Positions 7,765 through 17,434 of a stretch of 64,000 nt of DNA are shown piece by piece. The notes beneath the pieces are model-generated. The model ran no database searches, was not told where the DNA came from, and was given only the letters and a program-made list of their open reading frames with translations. How positions within the stretch are numbered: the first letter of the stretch is position 1; every line of letters starts with the position of its first letter. The position numbers and the translations under genes are program-made. Source of the DNA: CAYWXK01 sp964462515 (GTDB lineage Bacteria; Planctomycetota; Phycisphaerae; Sedimentisphaerales; Anaerobacaceae); assembly GCA_964462515.1 (NCBI GenBank), contig CAYWXK010000017.1, positions 18,086 to 82,085 of the forward strand, read 5' to 3'.

Positions 7765-8799
7765 ATGAAGGCGGTTGTATTGACTGGTATTCGGCAGATG
7801 GAGGTAAGGGATATGCCGGAGACGACTATAAAAAAAGATGATGATGTTTTGTTGAAGATTGAGAGGGTAGGAGTGTGCGGCTCGGATGTGCATTACTACG
7901 AGACCGGCAGAATCGGCTCGCAGATTGTCCAGTATCCCTTCATAGTAGGCCACGAGTGCACCGCCACAGTAAAAGCAATTGGCCGCAAAGTCTCGCGCGT
8001 GAAGGTTGGCCAGCAGGTAGTGGTCGAGCCGGCTGTGTCCTGCCATAATTGCGAGCAGTGCAAGCGAGGGAGGGAGAATACCTGTCTGAATTTGCGTTTT
8101 CTTGGCACGCCTGGCCAGGGTAACGGATGTTTGTGTGAATATATCATTATGCCGGAGAGAAACTGCTTTCCAATCAATGGAGAAATCACTCTTGAGCAAG
8201 GGGTCTTGTGTGAACCGCTGGCTATTGCCGTATATTCGGTTAAACAGTTCCAGATGCCGGAAAACGCCGATGTTGCGATTCTCGGTGCTGGGCCAATTGG
8301 TTTGAGCTGTCTGATTACTGCGAAGGCCGAAGGTGCAAGGACCTGTTACGTTACTGAAAAAATCCCTGAGAGGGTTCAGGTAACAAGAAATGCCGGTGCA
8401 ACCTGGGTCGGCAATCCTGATAAGCAGGATGTAGTTAAAGAAATTCTTCGGCAGCAGTCTTCCGGAGTGGATGTTGTTTTTGAATGTGCCGGCCAGCAGG
8501 AGACAATCGACCAGGGAATTGACCTGCTCAAGCCGGGCGGCAAATTGATACTCGTAGGTATCCCACGTATAGAAAGAATTTCTTTTTCCATTGATAAAAT
8601 TCGCAGAAAAGAAATCACGATTATAAATATCAGAAGGCAGAATAAATGCACACAGACTGCCATTGATTTGGTGGCATCCGGCAGGGTCAATGTCGATTTT
8701 ATGATAACCCACAGGTTCAGATTCGAGCAAACCCAGGATGCCTTTGATATGGTCGCCGAGTATCGCGACGGCGTGGTTAAGGCATTGATTGAATTTTAG
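7765..8799 (+). CDS. zinc-dependent alcohol/sugar-alcohol dehydrogenase
   Basis: Medium-chain dehydrogenase of the sorbitol/threonine dehydrogenase type, oxidising a polyol or sugar alcohol with NAD(P). The catalytic zinc ligands are in GVCGSD and VGHEC, the structural zinc site is CHNCEQCKRGRENTC, and the Rossmann motif is GAGPIG. ATG 7765 has GAGGA 8 bases upstream and is preferred to TTG 7750; the product is then 344 residues, a normal length. The exact substrate is not readable. cinA starts 4 bases after it, so the two are co-transcribed. Confidence 0.9.
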   Translation: MKAVVLTGIRQMEVRDMPETTIKKDDDVLLKIERVGVCGSDVHYYETGRIGSQIVQYPFIVGHECTATVKAIGRKVSRVKVGQQVVVEPAVSCHNCEQCKRGRENTCLNLRFLGTPGQGNGCLCEYIIMPERNCFPINGEITLEQGVLCEPLAIAVYSVKQFQMPENADVAILGAGPIGLSCLITAKAEGARTCYVTEKIPERVQVTRNAGATWVGNPDKQDVVKEILRQQSSGVDVVFECAGQQETIDQGIDLLKPGGKLILVGIPRIERISFSIDKIRRKEITIINIRRQNKCTQTAIDLVASGRVNVDFMITHRFRFEQTQDAFDMVAEYRDGVVKALIEF

Positions 8800-8803
8800 A
8801 TTT

Positions 8804-10042
8804 ATGAGAAAAGTAAGTATAGTTAGCATCGGCAACGAACTTCTCAATGGCCAGACAGTAGATACTAATGCTGCATACCTGAGCGATAGACTACTTTCAA
8901 TCAATGTACCCGTTGTCAGCGTCTATGTTATCGGCGACGATGAGAATGCGATTGTAAGGGTGTTGAATCTGGCGTGCAGTGATGCTGATGTAGTCATTGC
9001 AACCGGCGGACTTGGACCGACCGATGATGACCTGACCCGCCAGGCGTTTGCGGAATTCCTCGGCGCCGAATTGCAATTGCAGGATGAGCTTCTCCGGAAA
9101 ATACGCGATTTTTTTGCCCGGCGAAACTTACAAATGCCCGACAAAAATAAGATTCAGGCATACATACCTGTCGGTGCGAGGGCGATTGCGAATAATCTTG
9201 GCACAGCACCGGGCATTATGGCTGAAAGAGAAGGCAGATTGCTTTTTGCTCTGCCGGGCGTGCCATCAGAAATGAAACAAATGTTTGAAGAAACGGTTCT
9301 CACTATGTTACAGCAAGTTGCCGGCGAACAGGCGATAGTGGTCCGGAAACTAAAATGCTTTGGGGCAGGCGAGTCTGCCATAGCCGAAATGCTTGGCTCT
9401 ATGATGAAGCGAGACAGGAATCCTCTAATAAACTGCACCGTCCAGTATGGCGTAGTTACCCTGCAAATTGTCGCAACGGCAAAAGATAAAGAAAAAGTTC
9501 TGAAAATGGCCGAAAATGACGAAAAAACGCTGCGGGGTAGGCTTGGAAGACTTGTTTACGGCTCAGGCGACCAGAGTTTGGCCGAAGTGGTGGGCGAAAA
9601 ATTGGCCCGAAATAAAAAAACGCTAGCTGTGGCCGAATCCTGCACAGGCGGCGTTTTGGCCAAACTGCTAACCGATATTCCGGGTGCAAGCCGATATTTT
9701 ATGTATGGCTGGGTGGTTTACAGCAACCAGGCTAAAATCAGCGAACTCGGTGTGCCAGCCGATTTGATTGAAAGATACGGTGCTGTCAGCGAGCAGGTTG
9801 CTGAGGCTATGGCTCAAGGTGCCCGGAAAAAGGCCGGAACAGATTTTGCAATCGCTACAACCGGTATAGCCGGTCCAGCCGGAGGAAGCGAGCAAAAACC
9901 TGTGGGTCTGGTATATGTTACAGTGGATTCTGATGGCGGGTGCGAAACCGAGCGTTATCTGTTTTCTCACGATAGAGATTTCATCCGGCTGCGGGCGGCC
10001 CAGACTGCCTTAAATATGCTCCGGCTGCAACTGGACATTTGA
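8804..10042 (+). CDS. cinA: CinA-family protein (NMN deamidase type)
   Basis: Two-domain protein of 412 residues. Residues 1-170 form a molybdopterin-binding-like domain (IGNELLNGQTVDTNA, TGGLGPTDDDLTR). Residues 250-412 are the CinA/PncC domain, with AESCTGG and TGIAGPAGG, which in characterised members deamidates nicotinamide mononucleotide in NAD recycling. The ATG at 8804 matches the family N-terminus better than the upstream in-frame TTG. A sigma70-like promoter for the next operon overlaps the stop codon. Confidence 0.93.
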   Translation: MRKVSIVSIGNELLNGQTVDTNAAYLSDRLLSINVPVVSVYVIGDDENAIVRVLNLACSDADVVIATGGLGPTDDDLTRQAFAEFLGAELQLQDELLRKIRDFFARRNLQMPDKNKIQAYIPVGARAIANNLGTAPGIMAEREGRLLFALPGVPSEMKQMFEETVLTMLQQVAGEQAIVVRKLKCFGAGESAIAEMLGSMMKRDRNPLINCTVQYGVVTLQIVATAKDKEKVLKMAENDEKTLRGRLGRLVYGSGDQSLAEVVGEKLARNKKTLAVAESCTGGVLAKLLTDIPGASRYFMYGWVVYSNQAKISELGVPADLIERYGAVSEQVAEAMAQGARKKAGTDFAIATTGIAGPAGGSEQKPVGLVYVTVDSDGGCETERYLFSHDRDFIRLRAAQTALNMLRLQLDI

Positions 10043-10067
10043 CTAATCGCTTTGATAATGGTATAAT
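10039..10067 (+). promoter_or_regulatory. sigma70-like promoter for the pilus/secretion block
   Basis: TTGACT at 10039-10044 and TATAAT at 10062-10067 are separated by 17 bases, a near-consensus match. The -35 box overlaps the cinA stop codon. Transcription would begin near 10074, about 30 bases before the ATPase start at 10103. Confidence 0.75.
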
Positions 10068-10102
10068 AGATATAGTGTTAAAGTCTAAAAGACGGAGTGA
10101 AT

Positions 10103-11836
10103 ATGCCTGAAAGGCGGCAACATTTAGGCGAAATGCTCTACAAAGCCGGGCTGGTGAAAAAGGAGGCCCTTATCAATGCGATTAAGACCTCAAAGACCAG
10201 CAATAAACGGCTCGGCCAGGTATTGCTCGAATTGGGCCTGCTCAATGAGGAGACCTTAACGAAGGCAATCGCCAAGCAGTTCGGCTTAGAGTACGTAAAT
10301 TTAGACGAGACCGATATCCCCTCTGATGCAACGAGGATTGTTCCTGAGGACCTCATAAAGAAACATAATGTGCTGCCTTTGGGAATGAATAACGGCAAAT
10401 TGAAAATAATCATCGGCGACCCTTTAGACTTAGATATGATGGATGCCATTCGATTCCGTCTGAATACTGAATTAGAGTGTTATCTTGCCGACCCAGCCAA
10501 GATTCGGTCTTACATTCAAGGGCGATTTGAACAGACAAAAAGAGAAGAAGACGACCGTCTAAGACACAGTATTGACGCAACCGCTGCCGAGCTTGCTGAG
10601 GCCGGTCATGAATTGCAGGCAGAGACATTGCGGGCCCAGGCAGCCGGTGGGGATGATGATGCGCCGATTATTCGATTAGTGAACCTGATAATAGACACTG
10701 CTTATTATATGCGGGCCAGCGATATTCACGTTGAGCCGATGGCTGATAGGGTGCGGGTGCGATATCGTGTCGATGGCGTTTGCCTGGAAAAAGATACCAT
10801 TCCGAAAAGTATGCAGGCCCCAGTGATTACCCGTATGAAGATTCTATCCGGTATGGACATTGCGGAAAAGAGATTGCCGCAGGACGGCCGTATTAAACGC
10901 ACAATAGGCGGCCAGGACATCGACTTTCGTGTTTCGGCGTTACCCGGCATCCACGGTGAAAGTGTTGTATTGCGACTTCTACGCCGCGAGTCGGTCAATA
11001 TCGGTATCGAATCACTTGGTTTCGAGCAAGACAGTTATGAGCAATTTCAGAAGATAATCAAGAGGCCCAACGGTATATTCTTAGTTACAGGCCCAACAGG
11101 TAGCGGCAAAACCACGACGTTGTATGCGGCATTACAGGAGCTAAATAAGTCCGATAAGAAGATAGTTACGGCGGAGGACCCTGTCGAATACAACTTTGAC
11201 GGGATGAATCAGTGTCAGGTCAAGGAGGACATCGGTTTGACATTTGAGAGGATTCTGCGGTCAATGCTTCGCCAGGCGCCTAATATCATACTTATCGGTG
11301 AGATTCGAGACGGTGTCGTAGCCGATATTGCAATCCAGGCCGCCCTTACCGGCCACCTTGTTTTTAGCACTTTGCACACAAATGACGCTTCCAGCGCGAT
11401 TACGCGTCTGATTGATATGGGCGTTAAGCCATTCCTTGTGGCCAGCTCTATCCAGGCCATTATGGCTCAGAGACTGGTGAGAGTTCTTTGCAGCAAATGC
11501 AAAGTAGTTGATGAGAATCCCGACCCTTACCATTTGCAGGCACTCAGAATTACTCCTGAAGATATTGAGAAACATCCTATCTATAAAGGTCCAGGATGTA
11601 GTAACTGTCAGGGGACCGGCTACCGGGGGCGAATCGCAATATTTGAAATGTTTGAAATGAATAATGAAATAAGGGAGCTGGCTTTTGCCAAAGCGCCGAC
11701 TATGGAGCTTAGAAGGGCTGCCAGAGCAAGTGGAATGAGAACGCTGATGGAGGATGGTAAAATCAAGATATTCAAAGGAATCACAACCCCCGCCGAAGTG
11801 ATAAGTATAGCGCAGACAGAAGGCGTGCTTGATTGA
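10103..11836 (+). CDS. GspE/PilB-type assembly ATPase (first copy)
   Basis: Hexameric ATPase that powers pseudopilus or pilus extension at the inner membrane. It has an N-terminal MshEN-type domain (about residues 5-140), then the ATPase core with Walker A GPTGSGKTTT, Asp box (EDPVEY), Walker B (IILIGEIRD) and His box (STLHTND). A zinc-binding CSKC...CSNC tetracysteine follows. At 577 residues it is typical. ATG 10103 has GGAG 6 bases upstream and is preferred to GTG 10097. It is the first gene of the block, followed after 30 bases by pilT. Confidence 0.94.
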   Translation: MPERRQHLGEMLYKAGLVKKEALINAIKTSKTSNKRLGQVLLELGLLNEETLTKAIAKQFGLEYVNLDETDIPSDATRIVPEDLIKKHNVLPLGMNNGKLKIIIGDPLDLDMMDAIRFRLNTELECYLADPAKIRSYIQGRFEQTKREEDDRLRHSIDATAAELAEAGHELQAETLRAQAAGGDDDAPIIRLVNLIIDTAYYMRASDIHVEPMADRVRVRYRVDGVCLEKDTIPKSMQAPVITRMKILSGMDIAEKRLPQDGRIKRTIGGQDIDFRVSALPGIHGESVVLRLLRRESVNIGIESLGFEQDSYEQFQKIIKRPNGIFLVTGPTGSGKTTTLYAALQELNKSDKKIVTAEDPVEYNFDGMNQCQVKEDIGLTFERILRSMLRQAPNIILIGEIRDGVVADIAIQAALTGHLVFSTLHTNDASSAITRLIDMGVKPFLVASSIQAIMAQRLVRVLCSKCKVVDENPDPYHLQALRITPEDIEKHPIYKGPGCSNCQGTGYRGRIAIFEMFEMNNEIRELAFAKAPTMELRRAARASGMRTLMEDGKIKIFKGITTPAEVISIAQTEGVLD

Positions 11837-11866
11837 GTTAAGTGCAATTGTTGAGGGCCAAAGATT

Positions 11867-13012
11867 ATGGCAACGGTAAATATGGATAGATTGCTGCAGG
11901 CCTGTGTTACACAGGGCGCATCAGATATACACATTGTTGTCGGGCGACCACCGGTGTTAAGAGTAGACGGGCGGCTCAGGTCCCTCGAGACCAAGGTTCT
12001 TGAGCCGGACGATACCACATCTTTAATGAAAAGCATTACTCCTGACCGCAATCAGCAGGAGCTTCAGGAAGAGGGTGGCACAGACTTTGGTTTTGCATAC
12101 GGAGATGTAGCGCGATTTCGCGTCTCTATCTTTCGGCAAAAAGGCAATATTTCATTGGTCCTGCGCCTTATCCCGACAAAAATTATGAGTTTTGAGGAAA
12201 TAGGGTTGCCTAAGATTTGCACCGCCCTGTGCCGCAGACCACGTGGATTGTTTTTGGTTACCGGCCCCACCGGAAGTGGCAAAACGACCACCCTGGCGTG
12301 TATGGTAAACTATATTAACGAAAACTTTGACGACCATATTATAACAATTGAAGACCCTATAGAGTATTATCACAACCACAAAAAATCTATTGTTAACCAG
12401 CGGGAAGTTGGTGTTGATGTTCCCAGTTTTGCGGAGGGCTTGAGACGTATTCTCAGAATGGACCCCGATGTGATTATGGTCGGTGAGTTGCGAGACCTCG
12501 AAACAATGGAAGCAGCTATTAGAGCCGCTGAAACAGGCCACCTTGTCTTTAGCACCGTCCACACGACAAGTGCTGCAGGAACGGTTACAAGAATTATTGA
12601 CGTCTTCCCAGTGAACCAGCAGGAGCAAATTCGGATTCAGTTAAGCAGTAATTTGTTAGCAGTTCTCAGTCAGGCCCTCCTTCCTCTGGCAACCGGTAAG
12701 GGCAGAGTTGCAGCTTATGAGTTTATGGTTGTAACGCCTGCCATTGCTAATCTTATTCGCGAGAACAAGACATATCGAATTGACTCGAGTATTCAAACTG
12801 GGAAAAAGCTGGGAATGCAGCTTCTTGATGAGCATCTATGGCAGCTTTATGATAATGGCAAAATTGGCCTGGATGAAATGCTCGATAATAGCCGTCAGCC
12901 GGGGGCGCTGCAGGATAAGGCACTTGATAAGATGGGGGCAATGAAAGCAAGGGTGAAGAAGAAAGAAGCAGCAAAGGAAATGGAGGATATAGGACCTGTC
13001 CTGCGGACATAG
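11867..13012 (+). CDS. pilT: PilT-type retraction ATPase
   Basis: Twitching-motility ATPase of 381 residues, which depolymerises type IV pili. Signs are the start GASDIHIVVGRPPVLRVDG, Walker A GPTGSGKTTT, EDPIEY, VIMVGELRDLETM and the His box STVHTTSA. The absence of the MshEN domain and of the CxxC zinc site separates it from the two GspE-type ATPases beside it. Its presence suggests a dynamic pilus rather than a pure secretion system, although the pseudopilins nearby look secretion-like. The last 40 residues are charged (KKKEAAKEME). Confidence 0.92.
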   Translation: MATVNMDRLLQACVTQGASDIHIVVGRPPVLRVDGRLRSLETKVLEPDDTTSLMKSITPDRNQQELQEEGGTDFGFAYGDVARFRVSIFRQKGNISLVLRLIPTKIMSFEEIGLPKICTALCRRPRGLFLVTGPTGSGKTTTLACMVNYINENFDDHIITIEDPIEYYHNHKKSIVNQREVGVDVPSFAEGLRRILRMDPDVIMVGELRDLETMEAAIRAAETGHLVFSTVHTTSAAGTVTRIIDVFPVNQQEQIRIQLSSNLLAVLSQALLPLATGKGRVAAYEFMVVTPAIANLIRENKTYRIDSSIQTGKKLGMQLLDEHLWQLYDNGKIGLDEMLDNSRQPGALQDKALDKMGAMKARVKKKEAAKEMEDIGPVLRT

Positions 13013-13176
13013 GTTTCCGTAGAGAAACCTTCTTTTGTTGGGATAGTAGCAGAAAACCGCGAGGACGGCATTCTTATACTTGAAAATAGAGAAAATGGGT
13101 TTAGCTGGTAAGATAGAGGCATAATTTGTATAGGTTGCCGTAGTCCTAATAACTAAATGTCCAATTTATAATTTGT

Positions 13177-13205
13177 TTGTTAAAAAGGTTTTAATGTTGT
13201 ATAAT
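13177..13205 (+). promoter_or_regulatory. sigma70-like promoter before the second GspE gene
   Basis: TTGTTA (13177-13182) and TATAAT (13200-13205) with a 17-base spacer lie 40 bases before the start at 13246, inside the 233-base gap after pilT. It suggests that the second ATPase, gspF and the pseudopilins can be transcribed separately. Confidence 0.6.
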
Positions 13206-13245
13206 AAGTTTAGTGTGAAAAAGAAACAATTAAGGTAAAATCATA

Positions 13246-15012
13246 ATGGCCAAAATGAAAACAACTGAATCACTGCCTCCTATAGAACAATTAAGAGGCA
13301 GAACGCTTGGCAGGGTGCTTATAAAAATGGGTATCCTTAGCAGAGAGCAGGTTCATGAATGCCTGAAAATTCAGGCTCAACGGGGCGGGAAGATACGAAT
13401 TGGTCAGGTTTTCCTCGAACTGGGGCTGGTGGACGAAAGCCAACTGCGAATAGCTTTAGCAGCTCAACGGGGAATGGAGTACATAAGCATCGATGGTATT
13501 AATATTCCTGCTGATGTAATTGAGAAGGTGCCTGCTCAGATGGCTAAGACGTACCGAATCGTCCCCATCGAGTACAACAAGGAGCAAAATGAGTTAACTG
13601 TCACTCTTGACAGTGCTGACAATTTCAGAGCGACGGACGACCTGAGCACGCTGATGGGGTTTAAGGTTGCCGCCAAAATAACCGACCCTGCTGCGTTGGA
13701 AAAGGTGCTGACCAAGTATTACGAGACTCAAGAGGAAAATATAAACGACCTGATAGATGAAATACAAAGCGACAGTTTCCTTGCAGAATTTGATGGCAGA
13801 AACCAGAGTATAGACCTGGATGAGCTGAAGGAGCTTTCTGAGTCGAATCCTGTCAAGAAACTGTTGAATCTGGTTTTGCTGCAGGCGATTCGTGATAAAG
13901 CCTCGGATGTCCATTTTGAGCCGTTTGAGAGTGAATACAAAATGAGATACCGTATTGATGGAGTGCTTTATGAGATGGTCCCTCCGCCGAAGTATATCGC
14001 TGCAGCACTTAGCTCTCGTATAAAGGTTATGGCAAACCTTGATATTGCTGAAAGACGTCTTCCACAGGATGGCCGAATATCTCTGACGGTCCAGGGTAAT
14101 CCGGTTGATTTGCGCGTCAGTGTTCTGCCGACTATGTTTGGTGAGAGCGTGGTATTGCGTGTTCTGGACAGGTCTCAAATGTCCTTTGATCTGGGTAAAC
14201 TCGGTTTGCGTCCTGAGGACCAGGAGATGGTCCGTCGGCTCATTCGTAAACCCAATGGTATTATAATCGTCACCGGGCCAACCGGCTGCGGCAAAACCAC
14301 CACTCTTTACTCTGCATTGGGGGAGCTTAATGACGTTGAGACCAAGATAATTACCACCGAAGACCCTGTAGAATATGACATCGATGGTCTTATCCAGGTG
14401 CAGATGAAGCCGGACATTGGTCTGACATTTGCCAGGTGTCTTAGGTCTATTTTGAGGCAGGACCCTGACATCATTCTTGTCGGCGAGATTCGTGACCTTG
14501 AGACGGCGGAGATTGCCGCCCAGGCCTCTTTGACAGGCCACGTGGTCTTTACCACCTTACACACAAATGACGCCCCAAGTTCGATAGCCCGACTTTTGGA
14601 TCTGGGCGTTGAGCCGTTTCTTGTTACCGCTACGCTCGAAGGTATCGTTGCTCAGCGGTTGGTTAGAAAGATATGTGAAAATTGCAAGGCGCCATATCAA
14701 CCTACAGAAACTCAATTGATGGAGCTGCTGCTTACGCCGGATGACGTCAAAGGTAAGAAATTTTATTATGGACGTGGCTGCGAAAAGTGTAATAGCACCG
14801 GCTATAGGGGGCGAACAGGCATTTTTGAGATTATGACATTCAATGACGAAATACGCGAGCTGATTATGCAACAAGCTTCGACAACTGTCTTGCGTGCCGC
14901 AGCTCAGAAGACCGGTATGAGATTGTTACGTAATAATGGCCTTGCTGCAATCTACGACGGCATAACAACCGTTGACGAAGTGATAAAAGAAACAATCACG
15001 GAGAGCGGCTAA
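13246..15012 (+). CDS. GspE/PilB-type assembly ATPase (second copy)
   Basis: A 588-residue paralogue of the ATPase at 10.1 kb. The MshEN domain (about 20-165) is followed by a short acidic linker, the ATPase core with Walker A GPTGCGKTTT, EDPVEY, IILVGEIRDLETAE and TTLHTND, and a CENC...CEKC zinc site. It sits directly before gspF, so it is probably the extension motor paired with the pseudopilins here. Having two such ATPases plus PilT but only one GspF in the cluster suggests they share a platform protein, or that another is encoded elsewhere. Confidence 0.94.
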   Translation: MAKMKTTESLPPIEQLRGRTLGRVLIKMGILSREQVHECLKIQAQRGGKIRIGQVFLELGLVDESQLRIALAAQRGMEYISIDGINIPADVIEKVPAQMAKTYRIVPIEYNKEQNELTVTLDSADNFRATDDLSTLMGFKVAAKITDPAALEKVLTKYYETQEENINDLIDEIQSDSFLAEFDGRNQSIDLDELKELSESNPVKKLLNLVLLQAIRDKASDVHFEPFESEYKMRYRIDGVLYEMVPPPKYIAAALSSRIKVMANLDIAERRLPQDGRISLTVQGNPVDLRVSVLPTMFGESVVLRVLDRSQMSFDLGKLGLRPEDQEMVRRLIRKPNGIIIVTGPTGCGKTTTLYSALGELNDVETKIITTEDPVEYDIDGLIQVQMKPDIGLTFARCLRSILRQDPDIILVGEIRDLETAEIAAQASLTGHVVFTTLHTNDAPSSIARLLDLGVEPFLVTATLEGIVAQRLVRKICENCKAPYQPTETQLMELLLTPDDVKGKKFYYGRGCEKCNSTGYRGRTGIFEIMTFNDEIRELIMQQASTTVLRAAAQKTGMRLLRNNGLAAIYDGITTVDEVIKETITESG

Positions 15013-15078
15013 AAGTAAGGAGCTGTTATTATATGGAATTTCACAATGACTACGTATTAATTCGTAGGAGGTAATCAA

Positions 15079-16335
15079 ATGCCTATATTCCACTACACGG
15101 CGTTGGATGCGCAGGGCGTTGAAGTAAAGGATGAAATTGAAGCCCTTAGCGAAAAGGAAGCGATAAGCAAAATCCGCAATATGGGATACTTCCCCACGAA
15201 GGTTCGGACACGTGGTGCGGCGAAAAAGCCTGCAGCGAAGTCAATTCTGCAGCCCAAGCGAAAGCGGGGGGCCGGCGGCAGGGTCAGGGTCAAATACATT
15301 GCACAGTTCGCAAGACAGCTTTCCACCCTTCAAGATGCGGGTTTGCCCATCCTGCGGTCCTTAAGAATACTCGAAGAGCAGCAAAGGTCAGGGACATTCA
15401 AAAGGGTCATTTGCAGCGTAGCCGACGACATTGAGGGAGGTGCGACCCTTTCGGAGGCGATGTCCCATTGTCCGAGGGCTTTTGACCGGCTGTTTGTTAA
15501 TATGGTTGCTGCTGGGGAAGCCGGCGGCGTGCTGGACCTGATTCTTTCACGTGTCGCCGACTTTATGGAAAAGGCCCAGAAGCTCAAAGGCCGTGTCAAA
15601 AGCGCAATGGTTTACCCGTGCGTGGTTCTAAGTGCTGCCTTTTGTATTTTGTTGGGATTGATGAAGTATGTGATACCGTCGTTTAAGGATGTGCTCGAGG
15701 AAATGGTAGAAGGTAAGCTGAACAGAGTAACGACTACAGTGCTCGGGATAAGCCACTGGATTGCTTACCAGTATGGTGTGTTTGTTTTGTTAGCAGTCCC
15801 GGTTATAGCCATCGTTTTGTTCAAGGTGATAAAGAAATTTAGGATGGGCAGGCTTGTAATAGATACCATCAAGTTAAAATTGCCTATAATTGGGCAGCTT
15901 TCCAGCAAAATCTCAATTACACGCTGGACAAGGACGCTGGGAACGCTGATAGGCGCGGGTGTCCCGATTCTGGATGCCCTTAATGTTACGCGCGAGACGG
16001 CAGGAAACGAGGTCTTTGCCAATACGCTGGGCAATGTCCACAATTCCATCAGGCAGGGCGACACATTTGCCGGCCCTTTGCGGCAGTCGAAGACCGTTGA
16101 CCTGATTGTCTCTAATATGGTTGCTGTGGGTGAGGAAACGGGCGACCTGGACAAGATGCTTCTAAAAGTAGCTGACAACTATGATGAGCAGGTTGACGTG
16201 CTGGTTGCTTCGTTAATGTCGCTGCTCGAGCCAATTATGATTCTTTGTCTGGGCGGCATTGTTCTGGTTATCGTTCTATCGGTGTTTTTGCCAATGATTC
16301 AGGTTATCTCGGGCCTGAGTTCTGCGGCCTCGTGA
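15079..16335 (+). CDS. gspF: GspF/PilC inner-membrane platform protein
   Basis: Polytopic inner-membrane protein of 418 residues with two copies of the GspF domain (about 70-195 and 275-400) and hydrophobic segments near residues 175-200, 225-255 and 380-405. Each domain carries the GE(A/E)(S/T)G-like motif (VAAGEAGGVLD and VAVGEETGDLDKM). It anchors the assembly ATPase and pseudopilus. A strong ribosome site AGGAGG (15066-15071) lies 7 bases before the ATG. Confidence 0.94.
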   Translation: MPIFHYTALDAQGVEVKDEIEALSEKEAISKIRNMGYFPTKVRTRGAAKKPAAKSILQPKRKRGAGGRVRVKYIAQFARQLSTLQDAGLPILRSLRILEEQQRSGTFKRVICSVADDIEGGATLSEAMSHCPRAFDRLFVNMVAAGEAGGVLDLILSRVADFMEKAQKLKGRVKSAMVYPCVVLSAAFCILLGLMKYVIPSFKDVLEEMVEGKLNRVTTTVLGISHWIAYQYGVFVLLAVPVIAIVLFKVIKKFRMGRLVIDTIKLKLPIIGQLSSKISITRWTRTLGTLIGAGVPILDALNVTRETAGNEVFANTLGNVHNSIRQGDTFAGPLRQSKTVDLIVSNMVAVGEETGDLDKMLLKVADNYDEQVDVLVASLMSLLEPIMILCLGGIVLVIVLSVFLPMIQVISGLSSAAS

Positions 16336-16383
16336 AAGATAAGAAAACAAAATTTCAAAATTAAAAGATAAAGGAGAAAAAAA

Positions 16384-17310
16384 ATGAAACGAATCGCAAA
16401 AAAATCCGGAACAAAAAAGGCATTTACCATTGTGGAGCTTCTTACGGTTATGAGCATCATCGTAATTCTCATCGGGCTTCTGGTGCCTGCGCTAAACAAT
16501 GTCAGAAGATTTGCTCGAAAGGTAAAGCAAAAGGCCCAGCTCCACAGCGTCGAAGCTGCGTTGGAACTTTTCAATAGCGAGCTTGACGGATATCCTCAGT
16601 CTGATGCAATGGATGGTGCGCCGGTTGGTCAGGAGCGAGCTTACTGTGGTGCGATGAAGCTTGCTGAAGCCCTTATGGGCTTCGACCTGATGGGCTTTCA
16701 TCCAGAATCGTCTTTTATCGTTGATGGAACAGACCTATCTGGCAGGCAATTATACGGTGCCGGTACTCTGAGAGCTCGCAGAGGCCCATACTTGCCCATC
16801 GAGAATGCCAACGCCTTTGAGCTAAGGCAGTTATATGGAGATACGGGTACAGGTTCTTTTTCCGACCCTCCACCCACACAAGTGCCTTATTACGTTTTGT
16901 GTGATGAATACACTCGCGACCTTAAGACAGGGGTAAAAGCCGGTATGCCTATACTTTACTATAAGGCAAATACCGAAAATAGCCTGCATTTTGATTCCAC
17001 AAAGCCTGAAAACCAGACAACAAATCCTCTTCCAATAATGACCGATAGCAAGGGAAACATCTACAACTACTGGGATAATCATATGTTGGTAGGTCTTGGC
17101 AAACCCTGGGTGCAGGGACTTTCTACCCACGAACTTAGCGACTACAAAAGATTTTATATGAACACAAGAAGCGAAAAAATAGCTCCACCGCGACCTCCCA
17201 GACCTGTTAGCTCAGGGACTTTTATTTTGATTTCTGCGGGCTTTGATGGCGAGTATGGAACGGCTGACGACGTTTGTAATTTTGAGTGGAAATATAGAGA
17301 GATACCGTAA
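16384..17310 (+). CDS. long pseudopilin-type protein (GspG-like), copy 1
   Basis: A type IV prepilin signal (KKAFTIVELL, cleavage after Ala13 of the leader region) is followed by a hydrophobic helix and Arg/Lys-rich heptads. The body is about 270 residues, far longer than a usual GspG. Shared blocks with the gene at 18433 (GPYLPIENANAF, MPILYYKANT, FILISAGFDGEYGTADDV) show a gene duplication. The last block resembles the calcium-site loop of GspG (inference). ATG 16384 has AAAGGAG upstream. It lies 49 bases after gspF. Confidence 0.88.
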   Translation: MKRIAKKSGTKKAFTIVELLTVMSIIVILIGLLVPALNNVRRFARKVKQKAQLHSVEAALELFNSELDGYPQSDAMDGAPVGQERAYCGAMKLAEALMGFDLMGFHPESSFIVDGTDLSGRQLYGAGTLRARRGPYLPIENANAFELRQLYGDTGTGSFSDPPPTQVPYYVLCDEYTRDLKTGVKAGMPILYYKANTENSLHFDSTKPENQTTNPLPIMTDSKGNIYNYWDNHMLVGLGKPWVQGLSTHELSDYKRFYMNTRSEKIAPPRPPRPVSSGTFILISAGFDGEYGTADDVCNFEWKYREIP

Positions 17311-17434
17311 GTGGTTGGTTTTGTCTAAACCACAGTAACGTTTGAAGTCTTTTTTAGATTTGTTCAGGCAGCAGGGGCATACGCTGACGGAAAAAGTGAT
17401 TTATTATGCTGAAAATTAACGGATGGAGAAAGTG

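Noticed and set aside
7744..8904. Long open frame of 386 codons on the - strand
   Set aside because: It is antisense to the dehydrogenase and the start of cinA, has no family features and no start signals.
13594..14541. Long open frame of 315 codons on the - strand
   Set aside because: It is antisense to the second GspE ATPase, whose motifs are clear on the + strand.
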